NCBI GenBank assembly: GCA_964567745.1
Contig: CAZMNY010000040.1
Coordinates: 15,963 to 79,962, forward strand
Direction: 5' to 3'
Length of the DNA stretch: 64,000 bases
DNA from: CAZMNY01 sp964567745
GTDB lineage: Bacteria > Planctomycetota > Planctomycetia > Pirellulales > Pirellulaceae
The notes under the pieces are model-generated. The model saw only the letters and a program-made list of their open reading frames with translations, was not told the origin of the DNA and did no database searches. Made by a program: the position numbers and the translations under genes. Shown piece after piece: positions 35,401-43,628 of the stretch (position 1 is its first letter; the number at the start of each line of letters is the position of its first letter).

Positions 35401-35535
35401 TTGCTGATCCTGGAAGCCCTGGAGCCGGTTACTCAGTTGATTGCGGGGCCGGGCCGAGATGGACAGCAACTGCTCGACCGTTTCCGCGATGGGAACACCG
35501 GTAATCAGGCCGACATTGGTTTGAATTCTCGACAT
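32449..35535 (-). CDS. fliD: Flagellar filament cap protein FliD, greatly enlarged
   Basis: 1028 aa, about twice the common length. The N-terminal FliD domain (residues ~5-105) starts 'IQTNVGLITGVPIAETVEQLL'. The C-terminal FliD domain (about residues 790-1028) ends in a coiled coil ('NRNQALQAKIDSGNKRIQFLSERLEVERGSLLKTFFDLE', shown in pieces). Between them lie at least three flagellin IN-motif units with 'GxGVxxGxxxITDxxG' openings. One copy of the ~85-residue beta-rich domain (about nt 34360-34625) is shared with FlgL and FliC. The cap sits at the filament tip and helps insert flagellin. Co-directional with fliC upstream; gap 440 bases. Confidence 0.93.
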   Translation of the reverse strand: MSRIQTNVGLITGVPIAETVEQLLSISARPRNQLSNRLQGFQDQQVAFNDLMASIIGLQLASDKFGADNIFSEKAVSSSDSSILSVVKTGEPQSGSYQFTPVRQASAQQFLSNGFSSVDEALGPGAFTFRTGGFVDRGADLADLNNGLGVQRGQIKITDRDSESATIDLRYARSIDDVINTINSADGLGVQASVSGGSIKLTDSTSGPGNLRVDEVALGNTASDLGLAGINTASAEATGTNLVSIFDDLVLSQLNDRSGIRFNQDLDDIQVSLADGSTLSVDFGDFASAAGKATGTTTATNGIDASVTFTAVSTGGDYDGVNIRFVDDVSVTQGSETVVYDDSDPDNKMLTFNIDAGATTAGDVVTALAGDPTASLLFTAQSDGAGTGLIDTTDIAVTTGGAAVAAPNNPTVGDLLRKLNEVDPAKLEARISSDGLRLEFEDKTSGASAFEITSLFGGSTAEDLGIALSGSGVETGTRLIGGLKSSLLSSLNGGQGLGSLGALSITDRAGANASVDLSSAETLADVIDAINAAGVQVSARVNDARNGILIEDESGGSGAFIMTNGDATNTATALQIVANSSDSSVNSGSLDLQVFHEDIKLDSLNGGQGVSNGSFTLTDTNGQTAAVNLSVLEPETAGDVIDAINALSIGVEARINDSGDGIAIVDTVGGSGKIKITDSGSGVAAADLDIAGESTTKTISGTPTEVIEGATTNRIEIDSDDTLQDLVDKINALDANVSASIINEGAGSKPFRLSLVSGTTGSAGELLVDSSAAGFDLQEVAKAQDALLLLGAESSGAGVLASSTTNVFDNVIDGVQITLEGATTSPVDVSIKSTDDGLLRDANLFVNQYNALIDKLDEYTFFSEIDNSTGVLFGTSEVLRVESAIADLATDRHFGLGKFRSLAELGFEVGDDGKLSLDEEQLQDRFLRDRDQVKEFFTKETTGFAAKANAAFERLAGIDNSLLGNRNQALQAKIDSGNKRIQFLSERLEVERGSLLKTFFDLENAIAKLQNNMTAISAITALPPLTSS

Positions 35536-35975
35536 AGTGCTCGCCCAAGCTACTCTGGATGCCGTGTGAGTTCGCCGCCGACGTGGATCGACACGTGCGG
35601 GATCAGGGTGGCTACATCATTGGGGCGACGCACGGTGCGATCGGCGGGCGCGCAAGTTCGCAGCGCCTTTCCAAAAGGTAGCTTTGTTTCACGTGCAAAA
35701 TGGCAATTCGTCTCTTTCTATTTGTCGGAACAGCGAATTGGCGCGGACGAGGGAATCTTTGGCGGATCTTCGCGGCTGGCCAACACGGCCCCTACAATCA
35801 GCAAATCTTGACAGGCTTGCCGCCCGACTCGTCCGGTATCTCCCGACGAGCTTGCCTGGCGAGCTTGTTTGGCCGAGTTCACTTCGTGCTTGACGACGCA
35901 AGAAAAAGAACCGGCTCGCGATGAATGCGAGCCGGCTCAGAATGAAGTCTCGTTCGAATCGAACTCGATCGAGCG
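35536..35975. other. 440-base intergenic region between fliC and fliD
   Basis: It contains the fliC terminator (35900-35936). The rest should hold the fliD promoter. I found no good sigma-54 (GG-N10-GC) or sigma-28 match by eye. No gene supported. Confidence 0.4.
35900..35936 (-). terminator. Rho-independent terminator of fliC
   Basis: A perfect 9-base stem CCGGCTCGC/GCGAGCCGG (35911-35919 with 35927-35935) encloses a 7-base loop. On the minus strand it is followed directly by TTCTTTTTCT. It lies 40 bases beyond the fliC stop codon. Confidence 0.88.
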
Positions 35976-38033
35976 TTATCGCAGCAGCGACAACACGTTT
36001 TGCGGGTTCTGGTTCGCGATACCCAAAACCGAGGTGCCGGATTGGACCAGGATTTGAGCTCGAGTCAGGGCTGCAGTTTCCTTAGCGAAGTCCGCGTCGC
36101 GGATGGCGCTTTCGGCTGCAACCAAGTTGGTGACCGTGTCGCTAAGCGACGCGATGTTGGTTTCCAATGTCGTTCGCTGGAAGGCGCCAAGTCGACCGCG
36201 AAGGCTCGTGACCTTGTTGATGACTTCGTCCACGATTTTCGAGGCGCCCGTCGTGTCGGTGTCGAGAGCTCGAGCGTTGCCCGTGCCCAGTTCGAACAAG
36301 CGACCCGACTTGCCACCCAACTTCGACGTGTTGACGCTCGACAAGCCCAATCGTGCTTGCTGATTCGTTACAACATCGGGACCGAGTTGGAACAGAGCTC
36401 CACCGCCGGTGATGTTGAACTCGAAGTTTGTCGTCGACTCGGATTGCAAGTTGAATGCCAGATCGAGCGTGGCCGTGTTTAAGGAAACGGCGTTTCCATC
36501 GGCAGTGGCTCCGACTCCGTTGATCACCACGCTGGCGTCGGTACCGCTGGTGCGAGCAGCGGAGATGTTATCTCCGAACGTGCCACTGGTGCCTTCCGAG
36601 ATGACGTCGACGTTGACGAATTGCTTGCTTCCGTAGTTGACTGACTCGAGCGTCAGGACGCCAGCGGATTGCTCAGCTTGAATGCCGGTCGCATCCTTCA
36701 CCAAGTTGACGGCGTCAACGAGTTGGTTGATCGAGGCGCCCGATTCGAAGGTGAAGACTTCAACGCCGCTGAGTCCGCCGAGTTCGAACGTCAGATCGTC
36801 GTTCAACACGGCGCCACCGGTCAGTTCGGTGTTGCCGATCGCATCGGAGTCACCCGTTCCGAAGTTGTAGTCGCCGTCACTGTTGGCGCCCGTTGCCGAC
36901 GATGCGCTGAACTCGGACAAGCCAGCAATTGCAGTCGCGATGTTGGCGACCGTCGTGTCGCCGGCGTTGTTCACGAGGATGCTCAGCGTGTTGTTCGCGG
37001 AGCTGTACTGAGCGCCTGGGTTACCAGTCGTGACAGCAGCAGATTCCGTGATGCTGATGGCCAAGTTGTTGAAGTCAGGGCCAAGTGTGGACGCGTTGAT
37101 CGTGATCGAATCGGCGGTTGTCGTTTCGGTCACAGCCGCATCCGCGCCGGATCCGTCGACGGCTCCCGCAGTGCCAACGGCGGCGGAGAACTGGTCGAGG
37201 GCGCCAATGGCGGCAGCAACGTTTGCGGCCGTCGTCGCGGCCGTGTCGTTCACGTGCACCTTGACGGTCTTGGCGTCGGTATCGATCTCTGCCGTTTCGG
37301 CTCCGACAGCCGTGCTGTCGTCGACGAGCGAGAAGACGTAACCGGAGAAGTCAGTGCCAGCTTCCGCAGCTCGGACCTCGACGGTACTCGCTGCGAAGGT
37401 CAGAGTACCTTCCGCGGTGAGCGTGACAGTCGCGGTCGCGGCCGAATTCGCGCTGAAGGCGGCGCCTTGCGAAGCGGTCACGGATGCTTGTGTGGCGGCA
37501 CTCGTGATGTCGACGTCGACGGTAACGGCGCCAGTCGGACCCAAGTTGGCTTGCTTGACTTGCATGTCGCTCAACGTGTCAACGGAGTTGGCGTTCGTCA
37601 CGAAGTCCAAACTTCCGTCGAGCACTCGTCGACCTTGGAAGGTGGTCGTTTGTGCGATTCGGTTGATCGCTTCAAGCGAAGCGTCAACTTGCAGTTGGTT
37701 AGCCGCAATCTCATCGTCGCTCAAGGCGCCGGAGTTAGCTGCTTCCGTAACCAACCCGCGAATGTCGTTCAGCAAATTGCTGACCTGACCGAGAGCACTA
37801 TCGGCGGTTGCGATAACCTGATTCGCTCGCTCGGTGTTGTCGATCGCGGTGTTGATGCTCGTGATGTCGCTTCGCAGCGCTTCACTTGCAATCAATCCGG
37901 CAGGATCGTCTTTGCCGGTGTTGATTTTCAAACCCGTGCTGAGACGATTCAGCGAGATTTGAAGTTGTTCATTAGTGCGCGACAAAGTGGTCTGCGCGAT
38001 TAGTGACGAAACATTCGTGTTGATGCGGGTCAT
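35976..38033 (-). CDS. fliC: Flagellin FliC with large central insertion
   Basis: 685 aa. The conserved N-terminal D0/D1 part (residues 1-~165) begins 'MTRINTNVSSLIAQTTLSRT' and includes 'LSTGLKINTGKDDPAGLIAS'. The C-terminal D1/D0 part (about residues 590-685) ends 'TSVLGIANQNPQNVLSLLR'. The ~420-residue middle forms the filament surface and holds two copies of the ~85-residue beta-rich domain found also in FlgL and FliD (about nt 37140-37405 and 36870-37110). AGAGGGG precedes the ATG. It is the only flagellin gene in the window. Confidence 0.96.
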   Translation of the reverse strand: MTRINTNVSSLIAQTTLSRTNEQLQISLNRLSTGLKINTGKDDPAGLIASEALRSDITSINTAIDNTERANQVIATADSALGQVSNLLNDIRGLVTEAANSGALSDDEIAANQLQVDASLEAINRIAQTTTFQGRRVLDGSLDFVTNANSVDTLSDMQVKQANLGPTGAVTVDVDITSAATQASVTASQGAAFSANSAATATVTLTAEGTLTFAASTVEVRAAEAGTDFSGYVFSLVDDSTAVGAETAEIDTDAKTVKVHVNDTAATTAANVAAAIGALDQFSAAVGTAGAVDGSGADAAVTETTTADSITINASTLGPDFNNLAISITESAAVTTGNPGAQYSSANNTLSILVNNAGDTTVANIATAIAGLSEFSASSATGANSDGDYNFGTGDSDAIGNTELTGGAVLNDDLTFELGGLSGVEVFTFESGASINQLVDAVNLVKDATGIQAEQSAGVLTLESVNYGSKQFVNVDVISEGTSGTFGDNISAARTSGTDASVVINGVGATADGNAVSLNTATLDLAFNLQSESTTNFEFNITGGGALFQLGPDVVTNQQARLGLSSVNTSKLGGKSGRLFELGTGNARALDTDTTGASKIVDEVINKVTSLRGRLGAFQRTTLETNIASLSDTVTNLVAAESAIRDADFAKETAALTRAQILVQSGTSVLGIANQNPQNVLSLLR

Positions 38034-38387
38034 GCCAGAGAACCCCTCTCGCTAATTGAGGACTACGTCGTTGCCTTCCAGATTGCCCCCATCGACATCT
38101 GGCGCGGCGCCGGCTGCGATCCGCACGGACCCAGCCCTTTGACTCATTAAAACCAACGAAACTTCTTCTATTCGTGGCCGTTGTAAAACCTGTCGACTGC
38201 GCCTCTAAATCAGGCCGTCCGCCATGTCTTCACAATTCGCCGTCAAAGGGATATAGCACGTCTTTGAGGGTCGCGCCGGATTAGGCAAACTTTCTTGCCA
38301 TTCCCTCTGCCCAATACATCACACCTCTTTGCTTGCGATGGAGGCCGAAGCCTCGTTCGCTCGCCCACAAGTCTGCGTAACAATACG
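38034..38387. other. 354-base region between csrA and fliC
   Basis: Leader and promoter region of fliC. AGAGGGG 11 bases before the fliC start is the ribosome-binding site; its GGG/GGA-like core is also the kind of site CsrA can occlude. No gene and no clear sigma-28 or sigma-54 elements seen. Confidence 0.4.
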
Positions 38388-38621
38388 TCATGAATTCGTT
38401 TTGTTAGCGTTTCCCAGATTGCGAGTGTCATCCGGTTTCACCCGACTCGCCTTCTGATTCTCACGTTGTATCGCGTCATAAACTTCTTGCCGATGGACTG
38501 GGATGTCCTGCGGCGCATCAATTCCCAAGCGAACTTTGTCACCCCGAATATCGACAATCGTCACCACGACGTCGTCGCCAATCATGATGCTCTCATCGCG
38601 ATGTCTCGACAGGACCAGCAT
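38388..38621 (-). CDS. csrA: Carbon storage regulator CsrA, copy 1 (flagellar)
   Basis: 77 aa with a perfect AAGGAGG ribosome-binding site. CsrA core: 'MLVLSRHRDESIMIGDDVVVTIVDIRGDKVRLGIDAP', then 'IPVHRQEVYDAI'. It is a dimeric RNA-binding protein that blocks translation at GGA-containing leaders; flagellin mRNA is the classical target in bacteria that also encode FliW. It lies between fliW and fliC on the same strand, the standard arrangement for the FliW-CsrA-flagellin feedback. A longer C-terminal tail than E. coli CsrA (61 aa). Confidence 0.96.
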   Translation of the reverse strand: MLVLSRHRDESIMIGDDVVVTIVDIRGDKVRLGIDAPQDIPVHRQEVYDAIQRENQKASRVKPDDTRNLGNANKTNS

Positions 38622-39131
38622 CGTGGCCTCCTTTGCTCAAGTGCCGGGAACCTTCATTCAAGCACTGGCTTGAACGACTGCGGTTCATCTCTAACAGGCG
38701 CCTCTTCGATCAACTCAACTCGGATCGAATTAGCAGCAATTGCTAGGACCCGCCAAACTCCCGATTCGCCACCAAGTTGGCGTGAAAGAAGATATCGGCG
38801 ATGGACGACCTGAGAATCAACTTCGCGGGAATTCGTCCTGTTATGCGGGCGGCGACAAATGTGCAGAGCCGAAACGCACCAAATACCTATTCGCTACGGG
38901 CACATCCAGACGGAAGACACTCGCATAACACCGTCGGCGGCAACAATCGGCATAGGATCGTTGAGCCGTCGCAACGTTACGATCCGCGCAACTACCCTAG
39001 AACGACAAGAGATGGCACCCACGATGTCCACCAGGGCACACGGAGCTCGGCCAAAAGTTCACGGCAGACGGATGCTTTCCGCTCGGTGTGCGAAGCTCGC
39101 GAGGCTCGACCGTGGGTCCGGTCAGATTCGG
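38622..39131. other. 510-base region between fliW and csrA
   Basis: No gene on the minus strand. At 38657-38674 the sequence TTCAAGC-ACTG-GCTTGAA is a perfect 7-base stem with a 4-base loop, 36 bases upstream of csrA; it could be a leader hairpin or short-range terminator. Otherwise nothing recognised. Confidence 0.4.
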
Positions 39132-39572
39132 CTAGGCCGATTTCCGGTAGGTATGTCCAGCCGGGGCCAGCGGAAGCGAAATCGGCTGATCGTCATTCAC
39201 GACAACTTGCCGGCCCAGATTGAGTTCGAGATTGATGAGCAAGGGGGCTTTCAGATTGACAGTCAACTGATCCCCATTGCGACTCAACACAGCCAGCACG
39301 TGGGCGTCGCTGCGATTCTTCAAATCCAACGGCGCGATGTCACGGCGAGAAACGCGGACCTGGTAATTGCCGATGAAGCGTCTCGGGCTGACGACGGGAA
39401 TCGCGAGTTCCGCGTCAGAAATGCTCTGCAACCAACCCAAGGATGGGGTCTGGCCGTCCGCCAGCAACACCCAATGCCGCGACTCGACATATCCGATCAA
39501 CCCCTGTGGGAAGAGAAGGATATCGTCCGCGTCGATTTGAACGGCGTCAAAATGGGTAGTTTCGATTTGCAT
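39132..39572 (-). CDS. fliW: Flagellar assembly factor FliW
   Basis: 146 aa, typical size, with GAGG ~9 bases before the ATG. Family pattern: 'LLFPQGLIGYVESRHWVLL', 'WLQSISDAELAIPVVSP', 'VLAVLSRNGDQLTVNLKAPLLIN' (in pieces) and 'VVVNDDQPISLPL'. FliW binds CsrA and is displaced by flagellin, linking flagellin secretion to flagellin translation. Upstream of csrA and fliC on the same strand. Confidence 0.95.
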   Translation of the reverse strand: MQIETTHFDAVQIDADDILLFPQGLIGYVESRHWVLLADGQTPSLGWLQSISDAELAIPVVSPRRFIGNYQVRVSRRDIAPLDLKNRSDAHVLAVLSRNGDQLTVNLKAPLLINLELNLGRQVVVNDDQPISLPLAPAGHTYRKSA

Positions 39573-39838
39573 CGCTTATCGCCTCTTTTTGTTGCCACAA
39601 CCATTTTCACGTTAGCGCAAATGGTGGCCTAAATATACGGCCATCGCATTCATCGGCTATGATTGACCGTCTTGGCCAACAAAATCGGCATATTGTAAAT
39701 GTTCGCCACGATTATCAGGTCCAGGATGATTCTCAATTCCCGATTGGCCATTTTGATTCCACAATTACAATCGATAGATCGCACGGTTGGCTCGACGAAA
39801 CCCTATGTGACGGCCCCAGTTGAGAGGATCTATCGGCG

Positions 39839-40711
39839 ATGACGATTTATCGGGGCATCCTACTTGCTGGAGGCGCTGGCACTCGACTTCATCCGACGAC
39901 CAGGGCCGTTTCGAAACAGCTCCTTCCTGTCTACGACAAACCGCTGATCTACTACCCGCTCTCTGTCTTGATGCTGGCGGGCATTCGTGAAGTCCTATTG
40001 ATATCCGCGCCCGACCAGGAGGCCAGCTTTCGCAAACTGTTGGGTTCGGGCGAGCAATGGGGAATTTCGATCCAATACACTCGGCAACCCTCACCGGACG
40101 GAATCGCTCAGGCAATTCGGATCGGCGCCAAATTCATCGGCGACGCGAACACGGCGCTCGCGTTGGGCGACAATATTCTGTACGGTCAAGGGCTTCATGC
40201 CGCATTGTGCGAAGCAACTTCAAAAGACGATGGCGCCACCGTATTCGCCTATCCGGTACGCGACCCGCGGCCTTACGGCGTTGTTGAATTCGGCAAAGAT
40301 GACAACGTCGTCGGCCTTTGCGAAAAACCAGAGGCAACGTCCTCTCGGTACGCGATACCCGGTTTTTACTTCTATGACGAACACGTCGTCGACATCGTCA
40401 ACAACCTAAGCCCTTCGCCGCGAGGCGAGCTCGAGATTACGGATGTCAATCTCGAATACCTCCGCCGCGGCAAACTTCGAGTGGCTCGGCTAGGTCGAGG
40501 TTGCGCCTGGATGGATGCTGGCGGACCGGAAGCGATGCTGCAAGCCGCCAACTTCGTTCAGGCCATAGAGCAAAGGCAAGGTCTCAAGATCGCCTGCCTG
40601 GAAGAGGTGGCCTATCGAAAAGGGTTTATCGATCGCGTCCAGCTCGAACAACTGGCCTCGGTCCACGGCGGCGAATATGGCCGATATTTGCGCAACATCG
40701 AAGTTCGATAG
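39839..40711 (+). CDS. rmlA: Glucose-1-phosphate thymidylyltransferase RmlA
   Basis: 290 aa, normal length. It makes dTDP-glucose from glucose-1-P and dTTP, the first step towards dTDP-rhamnose and related sugars. Nucleotide-binding signature 'RGILLAGGAGTRLHPTTRAVSKQLLPVYDKPLIYYPLS' (in parts), 'LALGDNILYGQGL', 'FAYPVRDPRPYGVVEF', 'GELEITDVN' and 'GCAWMDAGGPEAMLQAA'. No other rml genes are adjacent. It is divergent from fliW (266-base gap), so a link to filament glycosylation is possible but unproven. Confidence 0.96.
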   Translation: MTIYRGILLAGGAGTRLHPTTRAVSKQLLPVYDKPLIYYPLSVLMLAGIREVLLISAPDQEASFRKLLGSGEQWGISIQYTRQPSPDGIAQAIRIGAKFIGDANTALALGDNILYGQGLHAALCEATSKDDGATVFAYPVRDPRPYGVVEFGKDDNVVGLCEKPEATSSRYAIPGFYFYDEHVVDIVNNLSPSPRGELEITDVNLEYLRRGKLRVARLGRGCAWMDAGGPEAMLQAANFVQAIEQRQGLKIACLEEVAYRKGFIDRVQLEQLASVHGGEYGRYLRNIEVR

Positions 40712-40748
40712 CATGCCATTGGAAAGTATTGCCCTTCGATAGCATGCC
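40704..40748 (+). repeat. 14-base direct repeat across the rmlA stop codon
   Basis: TTCGATAGCATGCC occurs at 40704-40717, where it contains the rmlA TAG, and again at 40735-40748. This is a recent-looking local duplication in the short convergent gap between rmlA and the small membrane protein gene. Confidence 0.6.
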
Positions 40749-40750
40749 GT

Positions 40751-41008
40751 TCAATCGCCTTTGGCGGGCGTCTCTTCACGATTCTCGTTTTCGAGCATCC
40801 GCGTCATCAGGCGCCCCCACGTAAAGTAGTGCAGCCCAATGATCACCGGAAACACAAGCCCGCCGACCATGAAAGCGAGTCCAATCCGTCCAATGGGCGC
40901 CAATGCCAGGAAACTAATAAATCCGGTCGCGACGATCACGATGAAACAAATCGAAACCCAGCTTCCCTTTCGACGATCTGGCCGCTGGGGGCGTTGTAGT
41001 TCTGACAT
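40751..41008 (-). CDS. Small two-helix membrane protein, unknown function
   Basis: 85 aa. A short basic N-terminal part (LQRPQRPDRRKG) precedes two predicted membrane helices (about residues 17-38 and 43-64), and the C-terminal tail is charged (ENENREETPAKGD). I recognise no family. It is convergent with rmlA and divergent from the M20 gene. Charge distribution (positive-inside) and clean hydrophobic segments favour a real gene. Confidence 0.6.
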   Translation of the reverse strand: MSELQRPQRPDRRKGSWVSICFIVIVATGFISFLALAPIGRIGLAFMVGGLVFPVIIGLHYFTWGRLMTRMLENENREETPAKGD

Positions 41009-41249
41009 GCGTACTCATCAATCGGGGCGGAAGCGTTAATCGAGTTCGAGCAAGGTGAGCCCGACTTGAATCAACAGGCCAAGCCCACAATGAAACTATG
41101 GCGAACCGGGCGTGAAGCCGCAACCCAATTCTTCGGGTCCGGGCATTCTCGATCGGTCACCGGACGCCAGGCTCGGGGAGCAAGCATCCAGTCGTGATGG
41201 AAAACGGCGACGACTTGACTCTGAACTCCGCCTAACAGACATTGATTCG

Positions 41250-42443
41250 ATGGACTGGCGCAAGCATCTCGACGACGCGATTGAAAAGCGATTCCCCCAA
41301 ATGGTGGAATTGCGGCGCCATCTCCATCGCAATCCTGAACCGTCGGGACATGAAGAGGCGACGAGCCTTCATTTCTATCAGTTGCTTTCCGAAGAGCCCT
41401 GTTCGGTTCGAATGGGCCCGGAAGGTCGCGGCGTTTTGGCGGATTTTGCAATGATGGGCGGTGACGCGAGGAGAATTGCTCTTCGCGGCGACATCGACGC
41501 ACTTCCGATTCATGATGAAAAGACGGTCGATTACCGTAGTCGATGCGATGGCGTGATGCACGCCTGCGGCCACGACGCCCACTCGTCGCTCGTTTTTGGC
41601 GCCGTGACCGCATTGGCCGACGTCGCCAACGAGCAGGCTTTGCCCTGGCCAACCAATATCAGGGCGATCTTGCAACCGGCGGAAGAGACATGCGAGGGCG
41701 CTACGGCCATGATCGGCGCCGGCGCGCTCGAAGAAGTCACAGCGATTCTTGCGACTCACATGGACCCGACGCGGCATGTGCGGCAAGTCGGTCTTAGGGC
41801 CGGAGTGTTGACGGCGAGCTGCGACGAGATTCGGTTTCAAATCGACGGTCGCGGAGGGCACGCGGCCCGACCTCACGAGACTCACGACCCGATCGCGGCG
41901 GCTGCGCAACTCGTCAACGCGCTCTATCTCTTTATCCCTCGGGTCACGGATAGCCAGGACGCCGTGGTGGTCACAATCGGGCAAATTCAAGCGGGCGAGA
42001 ACGCCAACGTCATTCCCGAAACCGTCTTGCTGCGAGGGACGATTCGAACGCTCTCGCATCAAGCCCGCGAGGAGACGTTGGATCACATCCGGCGATTGGT
42101 TAAGGGAGTCGCCGCAACTTCCGAGACACGGATATTGTTTAGCGTTGGCCAAAGCGCACCGTCGGTGAGAAACGATCCCGAGCTGATCGCCCTGCTCCGC
42201 CGCTGCAGCCGAGAAGTGATCGGCGAGTCCGGGGTGGAGGAGATTCAGCGACCAAGCATGGGTAGCGAAGATTTTGCCTACTACCTAAACCATCTTCCGG
42301 GCGCCATGATGCGCGTCGGCTGCGCATCGGCCGCCGTGGGTGACGCCCCGCTGCACAATTCAATGTTTGACATCGACGAAGACGCGCTTCGCGTCGGGGC
42401 GAGCGTACTTGCTCGAGCCGCGGTTCTGTGGTCGGAACCGTAA
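41250..42443 (+). CDS. M20D-family amidohydrolase / peptidase
   Basis: 397 aa from the ATG at 41250, chosen because the protein then starts just before 'QMVELRRHLHRNPEPSGHE', as in family members; the frame is open 46 codons further but that part looks random. Metal-site motifs: 'ALRGDIDALPI', 'DGVMHACGHDAH' (C106, H108), 'LQPAEETCEGATAM' and 'GSEDFAYYL' near the end. The family cleaves N-acyl amino acids or amino-acid conjugates (hippurate, IAA conjugates). It is followed 34 bases later by the YbdK-type ligase gene, probably in one operon. Confidence 0.9.
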   Translation: MDWRKHLDDAIEKRFPQMVELRRHLHRNPEPSGHEEATSLHFYQLLSEEPCSVRMGPEGRGVLADFAMMGGDARRIALRGDIDALPIHDEKTVDYRSRCDGVMHACGHDAHSSLVFGAVTALADVANEQALPWPTNIRAILQPAEETCEGATAMIGAGALEEVTAILATHMDPTRHVRQVGLRAGVLTASCDEIRFQIDGRGGHAARPHETHDPIAAAAQLVNALYLFIPRVTDSQDAVVVTIGQIQAGENANVIPETVLLRGTIRTLSHQAREETLDHIRRLVKGVAATSETRILFSVGQSAPSVRNDPELIALLRRCSREVIGESGVEEIQRPSMGSEDFAYYLNHLPGAMMRVGCASAAVGDAPLHNSMFDIDEDALRVGASVLARAAVLWSEP

Positions 42444-42477
42444 ACCGAAGTTTCTCAATTAGCCTAACGAGGGTCCT

Positions 42478-43596
42478 ATGAGCAAGCTCGTCTTTAATGG
42501 GAATGAAGGACCATCGCTCGGCGTAGAACTCGAATTGGGACTCGTCGATGGCGAGACAATGGGTCTTGCCAACGCCGCGACTGAAGTCCTCAGCTGCCTG
42601 CCGGAATCCGTTCGCCCCTTCGCGAAGCCGGAACTCATGCAGAGCTGTGTCGAGATAATCACCGATGTCTGCAATTGCGTTGGTGAGGCCGAAACGGACC
42701 TTCACGGAAAACTGATCGCGCTTGAGCAAGTAACGGATTCGCTTGGACTTCGATTATGGTGGGGCGCCACACATCCGGATTCGGACTGGCGCCACCAGAC
42801 GGTCACGACGGACGAACGATATCTTGGCTTGGTCGATCTCCTTCAAGAGATGGCCCGACGCCTGATTACTTTTGGCCTTCACGTCCACGTCGGTGTCGAT
42901 TCGGGCGACAAGGCGGTTATGATTTGCGACCGCATGATGCAGCACCTTCCAACGCTGCTCGCCTTGACCGCCAGCAGCCCCTATTGGGAGCGCCGCGACA
43001 CAGGCCTCCATTCACATCGCTCGAAGATCATGGAAGGATTGCCAACCGCCGGATTGCCGACGCTGATGAGGAATTGGAGCGAATACGTCTGGCTCGTCAA
43101 CCACATGGTGGAAACCGGGTTCATCAACTCAATCCGTGAAATCTGGTGGGACATCCGGCCGCACCACAATTTTGGCACCGTGGAAGTGCGAGTTTGCGAC
43201 ATGCCCGGCAATCTCGATCACGTCCTGGGCATTACCGCCTTGGTCCAGTCGCTCGTCAAGGCGCTTTCCGATGACATCGACGAAGGCGCCTACCAACATG
43301 ATTGTCATCCCATGATGGTTCGACAAAACAAGTGGCGCGCGTGCCGGTTTGGAACATCCGCCCAGTTGGTTAACACCGCGACGTACGAAGTGCAATCCGT
43401 GAGCGAAGTGGTCAAGTGGCTCATCCAACGGCTATCGCCAGTCGCCGAATCACTCGGCTGCCGAGAACGTCTGCAAAGCGTGCAAGCGATTGCCGACGGT
43501 CCAGGCTGGTCCGAACGACAACGGCAGATTCTCGAGAAGACGGGGCAACGCAGCGAAATCGTTCGGCAACTCAGCGAAGAGTCACGACTCTCGTAG
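42478..43596 (+). CDS. Carboxylate-amine ligase of the YbdK / GCS2 family
   Basis: 372 aa, family-typical. Glutamate-cysteine ligase type 2 motifs: 'LGVELELGLVDGETM', 'QSCVEIITDVC', 'FGLHVHVGV', 'ALTASSPYWERRDTGLHSHR', 'WWDIRPHHNFGTVEVRVCDMP'. These enzymes join a carboxylate to an amine with ATP; YbdK itself has weak gamma-glutamylcysteine ligase activity. Pairing with an amidohydrolase gene suggests a small make-and-break amide module, which is an inference. Confidence 0.92.
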   Translation: MSKLVFNGNEGPSLGVELELGLVDGETMGLANAATEVLSCLPESVRPFAKPELMQSCVEIITDVCNCVGEAETDLHGKLIALEQVTDSLGLRLWWGATHPDSDWRHQTVTTDERYLGLVDLLQEMARRLITFGLHVHVGVDSGDKAVMICDRMMQHLPTLLALTASSPYWERRDTGLHSHRSKIMEGLPTAGLPTLMRNWSEYVWLVNHMVETGFINSIREIWWDIRPHHNFGTVEVRVCDMPGNLDHVLGITALVQSLVKALSDDIDEGAYQHDCHPMMVRQNKWRACRFGTSAQLVNTATYEVQSVSEVVKWLIQRLSPVAESLGCRERLQSVQAIADGPGWSERQRQILEKTGQRSEIVRQLSEESRLS

Positions 43597-43628
43597 TGCG
43601 GCTTGTTGTATTCTACGGCCCGATCCGT

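Noticed and set aside
36669..38003. 444-codon open frame on the plus strand opposite fliC
   Set aside because: It is the exact antisense of the flagellin coding region; the skewed codon usage of fliC keeps the opposite frame open. No ribosome-binding site and a composition unlike a protein.
38859..39632. 257-codon plus-strand frame covering the fliW region
   Set aside because: Antisense to fliW over most of its length; the fliW frame matches its family from start to end.
41232..42152. 306-codon minus-strand frame
   Set aside because: Antisense to the M20 amidohydrolase, whose metal-site motifs are intact on the plus strand.
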